From assembly GCA_002428685.1 (NCBI GenBank), contig DIXL01000008.1:1-41539 (forward strand): DNA of 41,539 nucleotides, in the 5' to 3' direction. The DNA comes from Cloacimonetes bacterium UBA6081 (GTDB taxonomy: Bacteria > Cloacimonadota > Cloacimonadia > Cloacimonadales > Cloacimonadaceae). Numbering within the stretch: position 1 is the first letter of the stretch; every line of letters begins with the position of its first letter. The notes beneath the pieces are model-generated. The model saw only the letters and a program-made list of their open reading frames with translations, made no database searches and had not been told where the DNA came from. Positions 1-7,974 of the stretch are shown in pieces. A program made the translations under genes and the position numbers.

Positions 1-16
1 TATATAAACAATTATA

Positions 17-70
17 TGTCGTTCCTCCAGAACTAATTATGGCTGGATTCCCGCCTCCGCGGGAACGACA
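17..70. repeat. GC-rich palindromic repeat, copy 1
   Basis: Positions 41-70 carry the first copy of a repeat seen eight times in this window. It consists of GGCTGGA followed by a TTCCCGC/GCGGGAA stem with a CTCC loop and a closing CGACA. The 9 bases at 17-25 (TGTCGTTCC) are complementary to the end at 62-70, so the whole block can fold into one larger hairpin. It lies just downstream of the minus-strand protease gene. Such intergenic palindromes may be REP- or MITE-like, or may help end transcription; no transposase is nearby. Confidence 0.7.
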
Positions 71-76
71 ATCCCG

Positions 77-118
77 ATGTGCCATTCAAACATACCAATG
101 TGCCATTCAAACATACCA
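77..118. repeat. 21-bp tandem repeat, two copies
   Basis: The unit ATGTGCCATTCAAACATACC plus A occurs at 77-97 and again, identical, at 98-118. The next bases (119-124, ATGTGC) start a third unit that then diverges. It sits between the GC palindrome and the 3' end of the M6 protease gene. No function is evident. Confidence 0.85.
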
Positions 119-152
119 ATGTGCTAATCATATATGTTGGCCCAACCAGCCC

Positions 153-2726
153 TTAATTTATCCTCAACATCCTGGCGGTTACTGCCTTTCCGGCTGTTTG
201 CAAACGGTAGAAATAAACTCCGCTGGCTACACTATTACCAAGCTCATCCCTGCCATCCCAATTTATCTCATGCAAACCGGAGGCCAACTTACCACCAACC
301 AAGCTTTTCACTTTCTGCCCCTTCAGATTATAAACTGTGATGTTTACCAAATCACTTTGCTTGGTTTCAAACCGGATGGTGGTAGAAGAGCCAAAGGGAT
401 TGGGGTGATTGCTTAGCTGCAATACCGGGCTGGAAACGAACTCATCCTCGCCCTCCACATAAGGGGACTGCAGCAGCAATTCTATGGCAGCCGCACCTTG
501 AATTCCGCGTCCCAAAGCATCAGTCCAAATACGGTTTGGTTCCGAAAGCCAACTGTGTCCACAAGCGGCATTGGTATCAAAGCGGATGTTTTGGTATTCA
601 AATAAATCCAAAATTACGGCTATCTGACCGGAAAGGCGAGTTGTATCCACCACAGTAAAGACATAATTGGGATCATAATCCAGGTTGTAGATATCGCCAA
701 GCGTGAGCAGTGTTTGCTCAGTTATAACCCCACCGGCAAAGCGGTTTATTTTGGCATTAACCATTCCGGCAAAAGCAGGTGCACCCCAGGCATCAGGCGC
801 AAAATTGTATCTTATACCCTTAACCACATATTCCTGATCGCCCAAATCCATATCAATAGCTGCTTTTATCGGAACGGCACCACGGCCATAATCTGCCCAC
901 AGGGGATTGTCGGTCAGCCAGGAAAACCAGTTTTGCTGAGCGGGATCAATGATTTTGTAGTAAAGGTTTTTGCTGGTGCTAAGCCCGTTAAATGAATATA
1001 CGGTAACGCGCAGGCTATGCGTTCCGGGAGCAAGATCAGATGCATAGATAGTGGCATAATAGGGAGAGCTCTGAGTGGATTGCACCAGCACGTCATTCAA
1101 GTAAAAATCCACATTCATAATTTCGCTGTTGGGGGCAGTGGTATTCACGCTAACATCAAAATCCTCATTGGCCAAAATAGAACCACTAACGGGAGAAACA
1201 GAACTGATTACAGGTGGCATGGCTTCGGTGATGGCAGAAACACTAAAGCTGATGGTTTCGCCAGCTTCCGAGATGTTATTTATGTTTACCTGAAAGGAAT
1301 TGCCATCGCTTAAAAAAGCCTTGGGATTGGTGTAAGCGTTAAACTCGGTGCGGCCGTTTTCAGCACAGAAAGGAGCTTCGGCAATCCAACCGTTAACGGT
1401 GCTTGTGCCATTGGGACGGTAAATGTAAACTTCATCGGGCGGACCATCGGCATTGCCTTCTTCGTTTTGATTGATGCGATAAATCAAAAGTCCCGAAGCA
1501 GGTAGTTCTGCTTCAAAAATATCGCTGCCTCGTTTGCGGTATTCAAATACCAGATATTGGCTGCTGCTGTTTGGAATTGCCATTTTATAAACGTTATTTG
1601 TGGAAGAGGTTGTAGGGTTCAAATTGTAGGTATTACCAATTGTGGCAGTGGGTAAACCGTTTATCCACCCCCCATATTCATATTTCATATACATGCCCAT
1701 ATGCCCATTTCCGCTTTCCATAATGTCCCAGCAGCCCGCCGGCGTAATTCCGTTGAAGGTGTAATGATACAAATCCGGTGCGCCAACACTGTGAAACATC
1801 TCATGGCAAAGGGTGCGGACGCTGTTCTGATCTTCGGGCTGGAAGGTGAAATCCCACACCTGTTTACCGTTTATAAAAGCATCTGCGTAATAAAGTACCC
1901 AACGGTGTGCCCATAATAAATCTGCCCAGGCGGTATGAGGCCCCCGGATAATGAAACAAACGTTATCTACTGCGCCATCATTATTTGCATCTATATTCAA
2001 GGAGGTGGGAACCTGTGAAGCAATGGCAGCAATGGCACTTGCCAACATTGTTTGTTCACGTTCGGCGCGATCATAGTCGTCAGTATAGCCACCGGGATTG
2101 GTGATGGCATTGTAAGGCATAAAGTAGCTGCGGGGATGGCTGTCCTGATAGGAAAGGTTTTCGGTTGGCAAACACTCCGGATAGTGATGCGTTACGTAAT
2201 TCAATTGGTCATAACTGACTTTGTGATAGTAATTCCGCAGGCTATAAGCAGTGTCTCCGGTGCCGTTAAAACGTTCATCATAAACATTGCGGGGGAGGGT
2301 ATATTCGGTTTGGTCGCTAAAGCGGATAAAAACATTCAAGTTGTTTACTGTTCCGGTATTGGGGCCACGTTCATTACGTTTATTCGGGGCTTTCATAAAG
2401 GCTATTTTGCGGTCTCTGGTAGCCTTGGAAATGGTAAGATTAGCCGGAATGCCCAGGTTTTTAGGGTTAACCGTGCCATATTTATAAGCGGAGGGGGCAG
2501 GTTCACCGCCAACTTCCACAGCGTAATAATAATAGCCGTCCGTGGCACTTTGGATAATGGTATAGCCCTCTGCGTCATGCAAACGGTTGGCATATTCATC
2601 TCCGCTGGCCAAAAGCTGTAAAACACTTCCATCCGGCTGAACCACCTGCGAGGGAATATTGCTCAAATACGCTGCAAAGCCCATCAACGGGACTATGCAC
2701 AATACTAATATCAGGTAACGTTTCAT
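153..2726 (-). CDS. Secreted M6-family metalloprotease with FlgD-like C-terminal sorting module
   Basis: An 857-residue predicted extracellular zinc protease of the immune-inhibitor-A (M6) family. Residues 1-19 form a signal peptide (basic MKR start, hydrophobic core, then GFAA). The zinc-binding HEMFH lies at 308-312, followed by the family-typical G-x-P-D-L-Y-H. A calcium-loop-like DANNDGAVD is at 246-254. The middle (about residues 500-600) looks like an Ig-like domain (SVSPVSGSILANEDF region). The last ~85 residues carry PNPF, then an NLKGQKVKSL / WDGRDELG / SGVYFYRL module also found in three other proteins here. A strong GGGGAGG ribosome site precedes the ATG. The gene appears monocistronic and its 3' end faces palindromic repeats. 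The substrate is unknown; the family degrades extracellular protein. Confidence 0.9.
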   Translation of the reverse strand: MKRYLILVLCIVPLMGFAAYLSNIPSQVVQPDGSVLQLLASGDEYANRLHDAEGYTIIQSATDGYYYYAVEVGGEPAPSAYKYGTVNPKNLGIPANLTISKATRDRKIAFMKAPNKRNERGPNTGTVNNLNVFIRFSDQTEYTLPRNVYDERFNGTGDTAYSLRNYYHKVSYDQLNYVTHHYPECLPTENLSYQDSHPRSYFMPYNAITNPGGYTDDYDRAEREQTMLASAIAAIASQVPTSLNIDANNDGAVDNVCFIIRGPHTAWADLLWAHRWVLYYADAFINGKQVWDFTFQPEDQNSVRTLCHEMFHSVGAPDLYHYTFNGITPAGCWDIMESGNGHMGMYMKYEYGGWINGLPTATIGNTYNLNPTTSSTNNVYKMAIPNSSSQYLVFEYRKRGSDIFEAELPASGLLIYRINQNEEGNADGPPDEVYIYRPNGTSTVNGWIAEAPFCAENGRTEFNAYTNPKAFLSDGNSFQVNINNISEAGETISFSVSAITEAMPPVISSVSPVSGSILANEDFDVSVNTTAPNSEIMNVDFYLNDVLVQSTQSSPYYATIYASDLAPGTHSLRVTVYSFNGLSTSKNLYYKIIDPAQQNWFSWLTDNPLWADYGRGAVPIKAAIDMDLGDQEYVVKGIRYNFAPDAWGAPAFAGMVNAKINRFAGGVITEQTLLTLGDIYNLDYDPNYVFTVVDTTRLSGQIAVILDLFEYQNIRFDTNAACGHSWLSEPNRIWTDALGRGIQGAAAIELLLQSPYVEGEDEFVSSPVLQLSNHPNPFGSSTTIRFETKQSDLVNITVYNLKGQKVKSLVGGKLASGLHEINWDGRDELGNSVASGVYFYRLQTAGKAVTARMLRIN

Positions 2727-2777
2727 CTTTCCTCCCCTGAATAAAAATCATGTCAAGTAACTGATGTCGCAAAATGC

Positions 2778-2918
2778 TGTCGTTCTCGCGGAGGCGGGAA
2801 TCCAGCCCCGAAAAATCTGCTGCGAGCTTTCAAAACTCTCTTTTTTTTGAAACAGACAGTAAGCTGCTTTTTATTTTGAATTAAAACCGGCTGGATTCCC
2901 GCCTCCGCGGGAACGACA
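2778..2918. repeat. Inverted pair of GC-rich palindromic repeats
   Basis: Two copies of the 30-bp GC palindrome face each other: 2778-2807 in minus orientation and 2889-2918 in plus orientation, 81 bases apart. The arms are nearly perfect reverse complements, so the ~141-bp unit resembles a small non-autonomous palindromic element. It lies upstream of the M6 protease start in otherwise gene-free DNA. The spacing resembles the inverted pair at 3253-3395, suggesting the opposed pair is the repeating unit. Confidence 0.75.
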
Positions 2919-3008
2919 AGCTCGTAGCAGGCTTGACGAGACACTATTTGAGAAGCATGCAAATATCGTGCCCAATCAAAAAAAAAGACTTCAAATAAAC
3001 CTGTTTAA

Positions 3009-3160
3009 AACCGGTACCGGATGATAGGCGTGGTGATTTATCCCACGTATTCAAGAGACCAAAAACATCGAAGCATAATCACCTCCACCTTCATTCACAT
3101 TCCAAAATACGGTGGTTGAAACCACCGCCTATCGTCCTAAACCCCGCAGAACGGGGTTTT
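3009..3160. other. Nested hairpin region ending in a terminator-like stem-loop
   Basis: GATGATAGGCG at 3020-3030 pairs with CGCCTATCGTC at 3126-3136 (10 of 11). Enclosed in it is a perfect stem CGGTGGTT/AACCACCG at 3110-3127 with a 2-base loop, plus a small CGTGG/CCACG stem beginning near 3029. Directly after comes AAACCCCG, loop CAGAA, CGGGGTTTT at 3139-3160, which looks like an intrinsic terminator read on the plus strand. No ORF fits. It could be a palindromic element end, such as a RAYT/IS200-type REP, or a structured RNA; neither is proven. Confidence 0.5.
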
Positions 3161-3209
3161 ACAATGGTTTTTAGCCTCTACAGGTTAGGAAGGTCATTAC
3201 AATTTGAGA

Positions 3210-3424
3210 TTGTTGAATACTTGCCAGTACTCCCCAAAGATCGAGTTTCACACTTGTCTTTCCCGCGGAGGCGGGAATCCAGCCCTTTTATTAGTTTTGC
3301 ATAAACGGAAGATAACTGCCTATATTCCAATTATCTATATCTGTCATCCTTCTGGGATTTTTCAGGGCTGGTTTCCCGCCTCCGCGGGAACGACAAACAG
3401 TTATCGCTATGTGCAACGATCTTA
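3210..3424. repeat. Dispersed ~215-bp element, copy A
   Basis: This block recurs at 31681-32012. Shared segments include CAGTACTCCC, AGTTTCAC, CTTGTCTTTCCCGC, ATAAACGGAAGATAACTGCC, GGGATTTTTCAGG and CGCTATGTGCAACGATCTTA, in the same order. Within it an inverted pair of the GC palindrome occurs at 3253-3284 and 3366-3395. No coding potential is evident. The presence of two collinear copies about 28 kb apart on the same strand argues for a mobile or recombinogenic non-coding element. It ends about 50 bases before the first CRISPR repeat. Confidence 0.75.
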
Positions 3425-3476
3425 ATTTGATAAGCCAAATGCTTGAATTTACCTGCTTCATGGGAAAAATTCATAA

Positions 3477-3725
3477 GTCACGACCCCCCTCAGAGAATGA
3501 GAGGGAATAAAGGAATCAAGAATGGCTATCGTAGACAATGGAAAGTCACGACCCCCCTCAGAGAATGAGAGGTAATAAAGAGAACATGGCCGTGCCTGAT
3601 TCTTTGCTGACCAAGCTAAAAGTCACGACCCCCCTCAGAGAATGAGATGGAATAAAGAGAATTAACCTCCTGCTCGGTTGGGCGAAAGTGCCACGACCCC
3701 CCTCAGAGAATGAGATGGAATAAAG
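3477..3725 (-). CRISPR. Short degenerate CRISPR array 1 (four 36-bp repeats)
   Basis: Repeats lie at 3477-3512, 3545-3580, 3622-3657 and 3690-3725. As written they read GTCACGACCCCCC, TCAGAGAATGAGAGG, GAATAAAG. Spacers are 32, 41 and 32 bases and are unrelated to each other. Copies vary at a few places: G to T near base 29 in copy 2, GAGATGG in copies 3 and 4, and GCCAC at the start of copy 4. The repeat folds as CTCA-GAGAA-TGAG with a further CCC/GGG stem across one mismatch. The strand is inferred from the leader-like DNA on the right (3726-3950), which implies leftward transcription. The array is tiny and partly decayed but sits next to cas genes. Confidence 0.85.
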
Positions 3726-3950
3726 ACACCCCTTGTGGATCCGCTCTGCATAAGGGATGATTTTTGCTTTTCCGCCAACCTCACCAAACTTGGTTAAAAA
3801 AAGAGCGGAAAAAGGTGAGGTTGGCGCAAGCCAAGCTGCAAAAGCATTGGATCACACGATCACACAGTATTCGTAGCAGCAATTTATGGCAAGAGATTTT
3901 TCTTCGCAGGAGCCACAGAGATGAAAAATATGCAGAATTCCTTTGTCTGC
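3726..3950 (-). promoter_or_regulatory. Leader-like segment of CRISPR array 1
   Basis: This stretch between the last repeat and the 3' end of cas6-RT resembles the stretch right of array 2 (5997-6170). Shared points in order are the bases after the repeat (ACACCC against ACATCC), GCCAACCTCA, a later AGGTTGGCG, and near the far end TGGCAAGAG followed by a T-rich run. A perfect 13-bp inverted repeat CGCCAACCTCACC (3773-3785) / GGTGAGGTTGGCG (3814-3826) with a 28-base A-rich loop stands out. Conservation beside both arrays is what a leader would show; promoter elements were not pinpointed. Confidence 0.55.
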
Positions 3951-3952
3951 TA

Positions 3953-5602
3953 TTAGTGTCCCCTGCCGATTCTGCACCCTAAAAAGGTAATTTCATTCTC
4001 CTTGGAAAAGATGGTGGTTTTATCGGTGGAGAGCTGCAGATTTAGCAAAGCGAGCGTTTTGGTGATCAGCAACAGCAGTTTATCTGCATCAGCCTGACCT
4101 TTATCCATCAGGACAAAATCGTCGGCATAGCGGACATAATGGCGTCCGGTTCTGCCCAGTTCCCGGTCCAAGGGTAAGAGATGGATATTGGATAGCAGCG
4201 GGGAAAGAGGATTACCCTGTTCAATGCCCTGTTCTCTTAGTTTCACCACTATATTGATGATGTTTAGGATAGGATCAGGACCAAAAAGTCCCAGAAGCTG
4301 TAACCTCAGGATTTCGGTGTCTATACTATCGAAATAAGCAGCAATATCAGAGACAATTGCAGATAAAAAACCTTTGCCAAAGCCATTTTGCACCGCTTGA
4401 ACCGCATCCAGATAGCCTTTGCCTTTGCGATAGGCGTAAACGCTGTAAGGAATTTGTTCATCAATTGCGTCGTAGAGGGTGCTGGCTATGGCTTGCAGCA
4501 AATGCCTTTCTCTTATGTTGCGGATTTCTATCCAGCGTTCTTTGCCTTCGGGACTGTGCAGGCAAACCTTTTTGGTGGCACCGGGTATGTATGTTCCTGC
4601 TGCAATGCACTGCTGCAGCACATTCAGATAGCCTTCGGCATTTAGTTTCAAATCTGCGGCAGAGAGCTGGTCGGGACCGGTGGAGTCGCTATCCAAATTT
4701 TCCAGCAGCCTGCCCAGCAGTTCTTTGTCCGCAGCTTTATGCAGCAGGGTTAGGGCATTATCCGGCAGTTTGAGCAGGGGATTGTGCCTGCTTTCGGCCA
4801 GGTAATAAAATCCCAAGCCAAGTGAGCGGTTTTTTCCCATTCCGGTGTATTGCCCTTCCACCAACAAACGGCAGAGTCTTTCGGAGGCTGGAAGGCGAAG
4901 CTGAACCGCTCCACACATTCCTGCCAAAGGGCTGGCTCCGTCATAAACATCAACCCAGCATAAACCGCGGTTAAGGGTTTCTACCTGGTCAATTTCATAA
5001 TCCGGAATACCAGCAGCCAAACTTTCCGACAAGTGCTGGATAAGAAAACGACTGTCCCAATAGGTGGGATCCATCCAGGGACGATCTTTAGTTTTACCCG
5101 GTCTGGACATCCGGAGAGGAGAGAAAAAAACCAGGGTAAGCTCTTTGTGTTTTTTGATAGTTTCCGTTTCCTGAGCCAGATAAGAGCTGGTGAGAGGCTT
5201 CCAGTTCTCTGGTTTGGATTCGTTTGATAAAAGGCACTTAATGCCATTCAAGCGGACGTTTTTGCCGGGGAAAAATCTGCTGTGGGCAGGGAAAGAAAGA
5301 TCATGATATTTGTTGGTGATAATATTGCGCATGGCATTTAGCAGCACTTCCCGGTGCTCGGTGGGAAGAATGAGATTAAAATAGATACTGTCGCCAACTG
5401 CATAGGCCTTTATCCCCTTTGAGACCGCAAGAGGAACAATAGCCATTTTATCCAGGAAATCCCATTGCTCAAACTGGGGTGGGATGTATTTGCGTAAAAA
5501 CTCCCGCAATATGGCAGACCAATACACACCCTGGTAAAAATGCAATCCTGATACCTCTTGGGTTACGGCAAACTCGAACTGTAACAGATAAACTTCCTGC
5601 AT
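3953..5602 (-). CDS. Cas6-reverse transcriptase fusion protein (no Cas1 domain)
   Basis: About 549 residues. The N-terminal half (1-~270) looks like a Cas6/RAMP crRNA endonuclease: an early HFYQG segment near residue 21 and a glycine-rich loop GMGKNRSLGLGF at ~254-265. Residues ~340-549 are a group II intron/CRISPR-type reverse transcriptase: YAYRKGKGY (RT2), SDIAAYFDSID (motif A, Asp ~419), QGNPLSPLL (RT4, ~462), YADD (motif C, ~492-495), STDKT (RT6) and FLGCRIG (RT7), where the protein ends. There is no maturase domain and no Cas1 domain, unlike the known Cas6-RT-Cas1 proteins. The ATG at 5602 is preferred because AAGG lies 9 bases upstream; a TTG at 5611 would add three residues. The gene is divergent from the corA-cmr operon and bracketed by two arrays. 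It probably matures crRNA; what the RT does without Cas1 is open. Confidence 0.85.
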   Translation of the reverse strand: MQEVYLLQFEFAVTQEVSGLHFYQGVYWSAILREFLRKYIPPQFEQWDFLDKMAIVPLAVSKGIKAYAVGDSIYFNLILPTEHREVLLNAMRNIITNKYHDLSFPAHSRFFPGKNVRLNGIKCLLSNESKPENWKPLTSSYLAQETETIKKHKELTLVFFSPLRMSRPGKTKDRPWMDPTYWDSRFLIQHLSESLAAGIPDYEIDQVETLNRGLCWVDVYDGASPLAGMCGAVQLRLPASERLCRLLVEGQYTGMGKNRSLGLGFYYLAESRHNPLLKLPDNALTLLHKAADKELLGRLLENLDSDSTGPDQLSAADLKLNAEGYLNVLQQCIAAGTYIPGATKKVCLHSPEGKERWIEIRNIRERHLLQAIASTLYDAIDEQIPYSVYAYRKGKGYLDAVQAVQNGFGKGFLSAIVSDIAAYFDSIDTEILRLQLLGLFGPDPILNIINIVVKLREQGIEQGNPLSPLLSNIHLLPLDRELGRTGRHYVRYADDFVLMDKGQADADKLLLLITKTLALLNLQLSTDKTTIFSKENEITFLGCRIGRGH

Positions 5603-5640
5603 ACAAAACAACCTTGTTGAGACAAATAATTATGCTGGAA

Positions 5641-5670
5641 ATGCTACAGGAAAAAAGCAAATAGTGTCAA
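5641..5670 (-). promoter_or_regulatory. Candidate sigma70-type promoter for cas6-RT
   Basis: On the minus strand TTGACA (5670-5665) is followed after 18 bases by TAGCAT (5646-5641). This would start RNA near 5634, about 30 bases before the ATG at 5602. It is found by eye only; a perfect -35 with a 4/6 -10 is suggestive, not proof. Confidence 0.4.
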
Positions 5671-5886
5671 GCGGAAAATGCGAAATTCAAGTTTAGCATG
5701 GAATTATAAGTGCCTAAACCAGGCTATAGGTGAGTCTGATTATTAACAGTGCTTAGGACTAAAGGCGTCAGTTATCACAAAGGCTAATTTACTAATAAAC
5801 ACACTGTTAGCGCACGCACAAATCCCTTGAACTACTATAACAAAAGATGAATATGGAACTGAGGAAAGGTGCAAATGACTCCTGCC

Positions 5887-5996
5887 TTAGCGACCCCTCT
5901 CAACGAATGAGAGGGAATAAGGGAAAAATTCATAGAAATCGTTTTGGATAATTTCTTAAAGTATCGACCCCTCCCAACAAATGAGAAGGAATAAAG
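5887..5996 (-). CRISPR. Minimal CRISPR array 2 (two degenerate repeats, one spacer)
   Basis: Two 36-bp repeats related to array 1 lie at 5887-5922 and 5961-5996, separated by a 38-base spacer. The first has a perfect stem CCCTCTCA / TGAGAGGG around ACGAA; the second (CCTCCCA...TGAGAAGG) is more degenerate. Both keep the CGACCC start and the GGAATAA end of the array 1 repeat. The spacer begins with GGGAAAAATTCATA, which also occurs immediately left of array 1 (3462-3475). The array lies between the divergent cas6-RT and corA-cmr genes. Strand is inferred from the leader-like DNA on its right. Confidence 0.75.
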
Positions 5997-6170
5997 ACAT
6001 CCCTGTAAAACCTTTCTACAAAAGGGCTATTTTGGCATTTTCAGCCAACCTCATCAAAAAGAGCTGCAATTTACATAAAAAAGCAAGGTTGGCGGAAAGT
6101 GCTTTCCATCAGCAATTCCTCTACAGGATCAAGCTTGTATAGGCTGGAATTTCTGGCAAGAGTTTTTTTT
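5997..6170 (-). promoter_or_regulatory. Leader-like segment of CRISPR array 2
   Basis: This counterpart of 3726-3950 has GCCAACCT at 6044-6051 pairing with AGGTTGGC at 6086-6093, the same stem as in leader 1 but shortened to 8 bp, and ends with TGGCAAGAG plus a T run. The pairing is retained although the loop sequences differ, which hints that the hairpin matters. It also forms part of the 5' region of the corA-cmr operon, whose promoter was not recognised. Confidence 0.5.
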
Positions 6171-6294
6171 GAATTCTAAAGATAGGAAAAGAGAGGAAAT
6201 TGCCAAAGATGAAAAAAAGCTTGACCATAATTTGTGTGTTGGTTTTTGTTGCTACGCTGTGAATTTTTTTCACAAAAGTCCGAGGAGAAGTATT

Positions 6295-7938
6295 ATGGAT
6301 AACGGCAAAGACTGGATCTCAATACATCAGTTTTTGTTCCCATTCAGGATCGACGATCTTGGATCTAAGCCCTTTGATCTGTCAAAGTGGGAGTGTGATA
6401 ATTCCCGCTGGCTTAAACAGGCAAGAAGCATAGATTGTTCGCATTATGGGCAATATCGGTATTTTCATGAAAAAGTGGGCAGGTTGCTTTGGAACTCAGA
6501 GCCACAAGCTCATCACAGTTTCGGGCTCGCACATTACCAGTATCAAATGCTGAAGGCTACCTATCAAATCAAGATAGATCGCATTGAGGATGGAAACATC
6601 ATAAAACATGTTTTTGAGCTTGATTTGGCTGCCGATGGAATTCAACTATATCTGCTCGAAAACCTGAAGATAGGGGTGCTTTGCATAACTGCCCACAATT
6701 TTAAGCATCCGGATGAAGAAGACATCCTAAAAATAAATCAGTGGGGCAGACGTATATACAGACCTTTCATTACCTGCAACTTACCATGTGAACAAAGGGA
6801 AAATCACTGCTGTACAAAAGAGATAGGTATAAAAAACAATACAAATCCAAAGCAGTGTAATGCCACATGCTCCGAATGTGCAGATGCTCTGGTGCTAAAG
6901 ATATTTTACGATAAGAATAATTCAGGAAGTTTTAGCGAGGATTATAAAATCTGGAAAAATGAAGAAGCTTGTGATAAGCCTTGTTATGCTGGATTTATTA
7001 GGGAATTGTTAAAAGGTATTAATTTCAGCCATATAATTGACGACCGGATGTTTACCAGTTGCTATTTTGAAAGTGAGAAAGCTGATCTCTTACGCGAGAA
7101 TTGGCCAATATATTGCAGCATGCCCCATCCTTGGGCCAAAAAAAGTGAAGAAACACAAAATATAATTGACTACTGGTATCGGCTATGTTATGCGGATATC
7201 GGTATCACTTGTTACAGCGAGAAAATGAAAAGTGAATTATTGCAGCAGATTACCTATGATAGGTGGATGGGGAAATCCACTTTTTATGCCATTACTAAGT
7301 ATAGCTTTTTGATGTTTGCCCAAAAGGGTGCTCGCAATTTTGGCATTGCAGATCATTTTCTGCAACATTATCATTCTCTTATCCTGATCCTACTGCTTCA
7401 GCGTTCGGGCTTGATAAAATTCTCTGATGACTTAAATGAAATGACCGATTTACTTAGTGAAGCAGAAGATGAAAAAAACAAAATTCATGCAAATCTTAGC
7501 GAAAGACTGGATGCTTTTAGAAAGAAATACATCCTGTTCGTCAATAAAGTGTGGTTTGATGAAATAACTCCCCAGGAACAGGGCATCGAAATGTATGAAC
7601 TGGGAAAACGAGTGATGGAACTGGAAAAACAAAAAGAATCAATTCGTAATGATATTGAAGAATTTTATCAGTTTAGCAAAAGCAAGGAACAGGAAAAGCA
7701 AAGAGACCTGTTAGATATGCTATCTGAAATGGGAGCTATTCTGCTCCCACTTGGAATTTGGAGCACGCTTATTTCCATAAATTTAAATACCTGTTTCACA
7801 ATCATAGGATATGTTTTGTTGGTGTTCATTTCCTCGTATTTTCTTAGGATAAATGAGTTTAAATGGAGTATTAAACTTGTTTTAGGAGTAAATGTGCTTT
7901 TAGCAACTGTGCATTTAGTATTAACTTTAATAAATTAA
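6295..7938 (+). CDS. CRISPR-associated CorA-like membrane effector
   Basis: A 547-residue protein, first gene of the cmr operon. The long soluble N-terminal part shows LFPFRIDD near residue 14 and QWGRRIYRPF at ~149, followed by nine cysteines between 161 and 230 (161, 165, 172, 173, 188, 192, 195, 226, 230). Then comes a charged coiled-coil-rich stretch (~400-475) and three hydrophobic segments at ~480-497, 501-519 and 526-545, the CorA-like arrangement. The magnesium-transporter GMN motif is not visible. In known type III-B systems such CorA proteins are membrane effectors opened by a Cas10-made messenger (SAM-AMP in Bacteroides fragilis). The start was set at ATG 6295 because GAGGAG lies 7 bases upstream; the in-frame ATG at 6169 has no good site. 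It is probably the sole toxic output of this locus. Confidence 0.82.
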   Translation: MDNGKDWISIHQFLFPFRIDDLGSKPFDLSKWECDNSRWLKQARSIDCSHYGQYRYFHEKVGRLLWNSEPQAHHSFGLAHYQYQMLKATYQIKIDRIEDGNIIKHVFELDLAADGIQLYLLENLKIGVLCITAHNFKHPDEEDILKINQWGRRIYRPFITCNLPCEQRENHCCTKEIGIKNNTNPKQCNATCSECADALVLKIFYDKNNSGSFSEDYKIWKNEEACDKPCYAGFIRELLKGINFSHIIDDRMFTSCYFESEKADLLRENWPIYCSMPHPWAKKSEETQNIIDYWYRLCYADIGITCYSEKMKSELLQQITYDRWMGKSTFYAITKYSFLMFAQKGARNFGIADHFLQHYHSLILILLLQRSGLIKFSDDLNEMTDLLSEAEDEKNKIHANLSERLDAFRKKYILFVNKVWFDEITPQEQGIEMYELGKRVMELEKQKESIRNDIEEFYQFSKSKEQEKQRDLLDMLSEMGAILLPLGIWSTLISINLNTCFTIIGYVLLVFISSYFLRINEFKWSIKLVLGVNVLLATVHLVLTLIN

Positions 7939-7974
7939 AATGTAATTCGTTTACTTTAACTAAAAGGTGGTAGT

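Noticed and set aside
77..118. CRISPR-like or phase-variation repeat at the left edge
   Set aside because: Only two 21-bp tandem copies, no spacers, and outside any promoter or coding start.
3513..3689. Self-targeting spacers in array 1
   Set aside because: By eye no spacer matches another part of this window; a genome or virus search is needed to say more.
3953..5602. Group II intron or retron as the source of the RT
   Set aside because: No maturase (X/En) domain, no intron domain V-like RNA or msr-msd region was seen, and the N-terminal half is Cas6-like within a cas locus.
6169..6294. Longer N-terminus for the CorA-like protein
   Set aside because: The extra 42 codons overlap leader-like DNA and have no ribosome site, while GAGGAG precedes ATG 6295.
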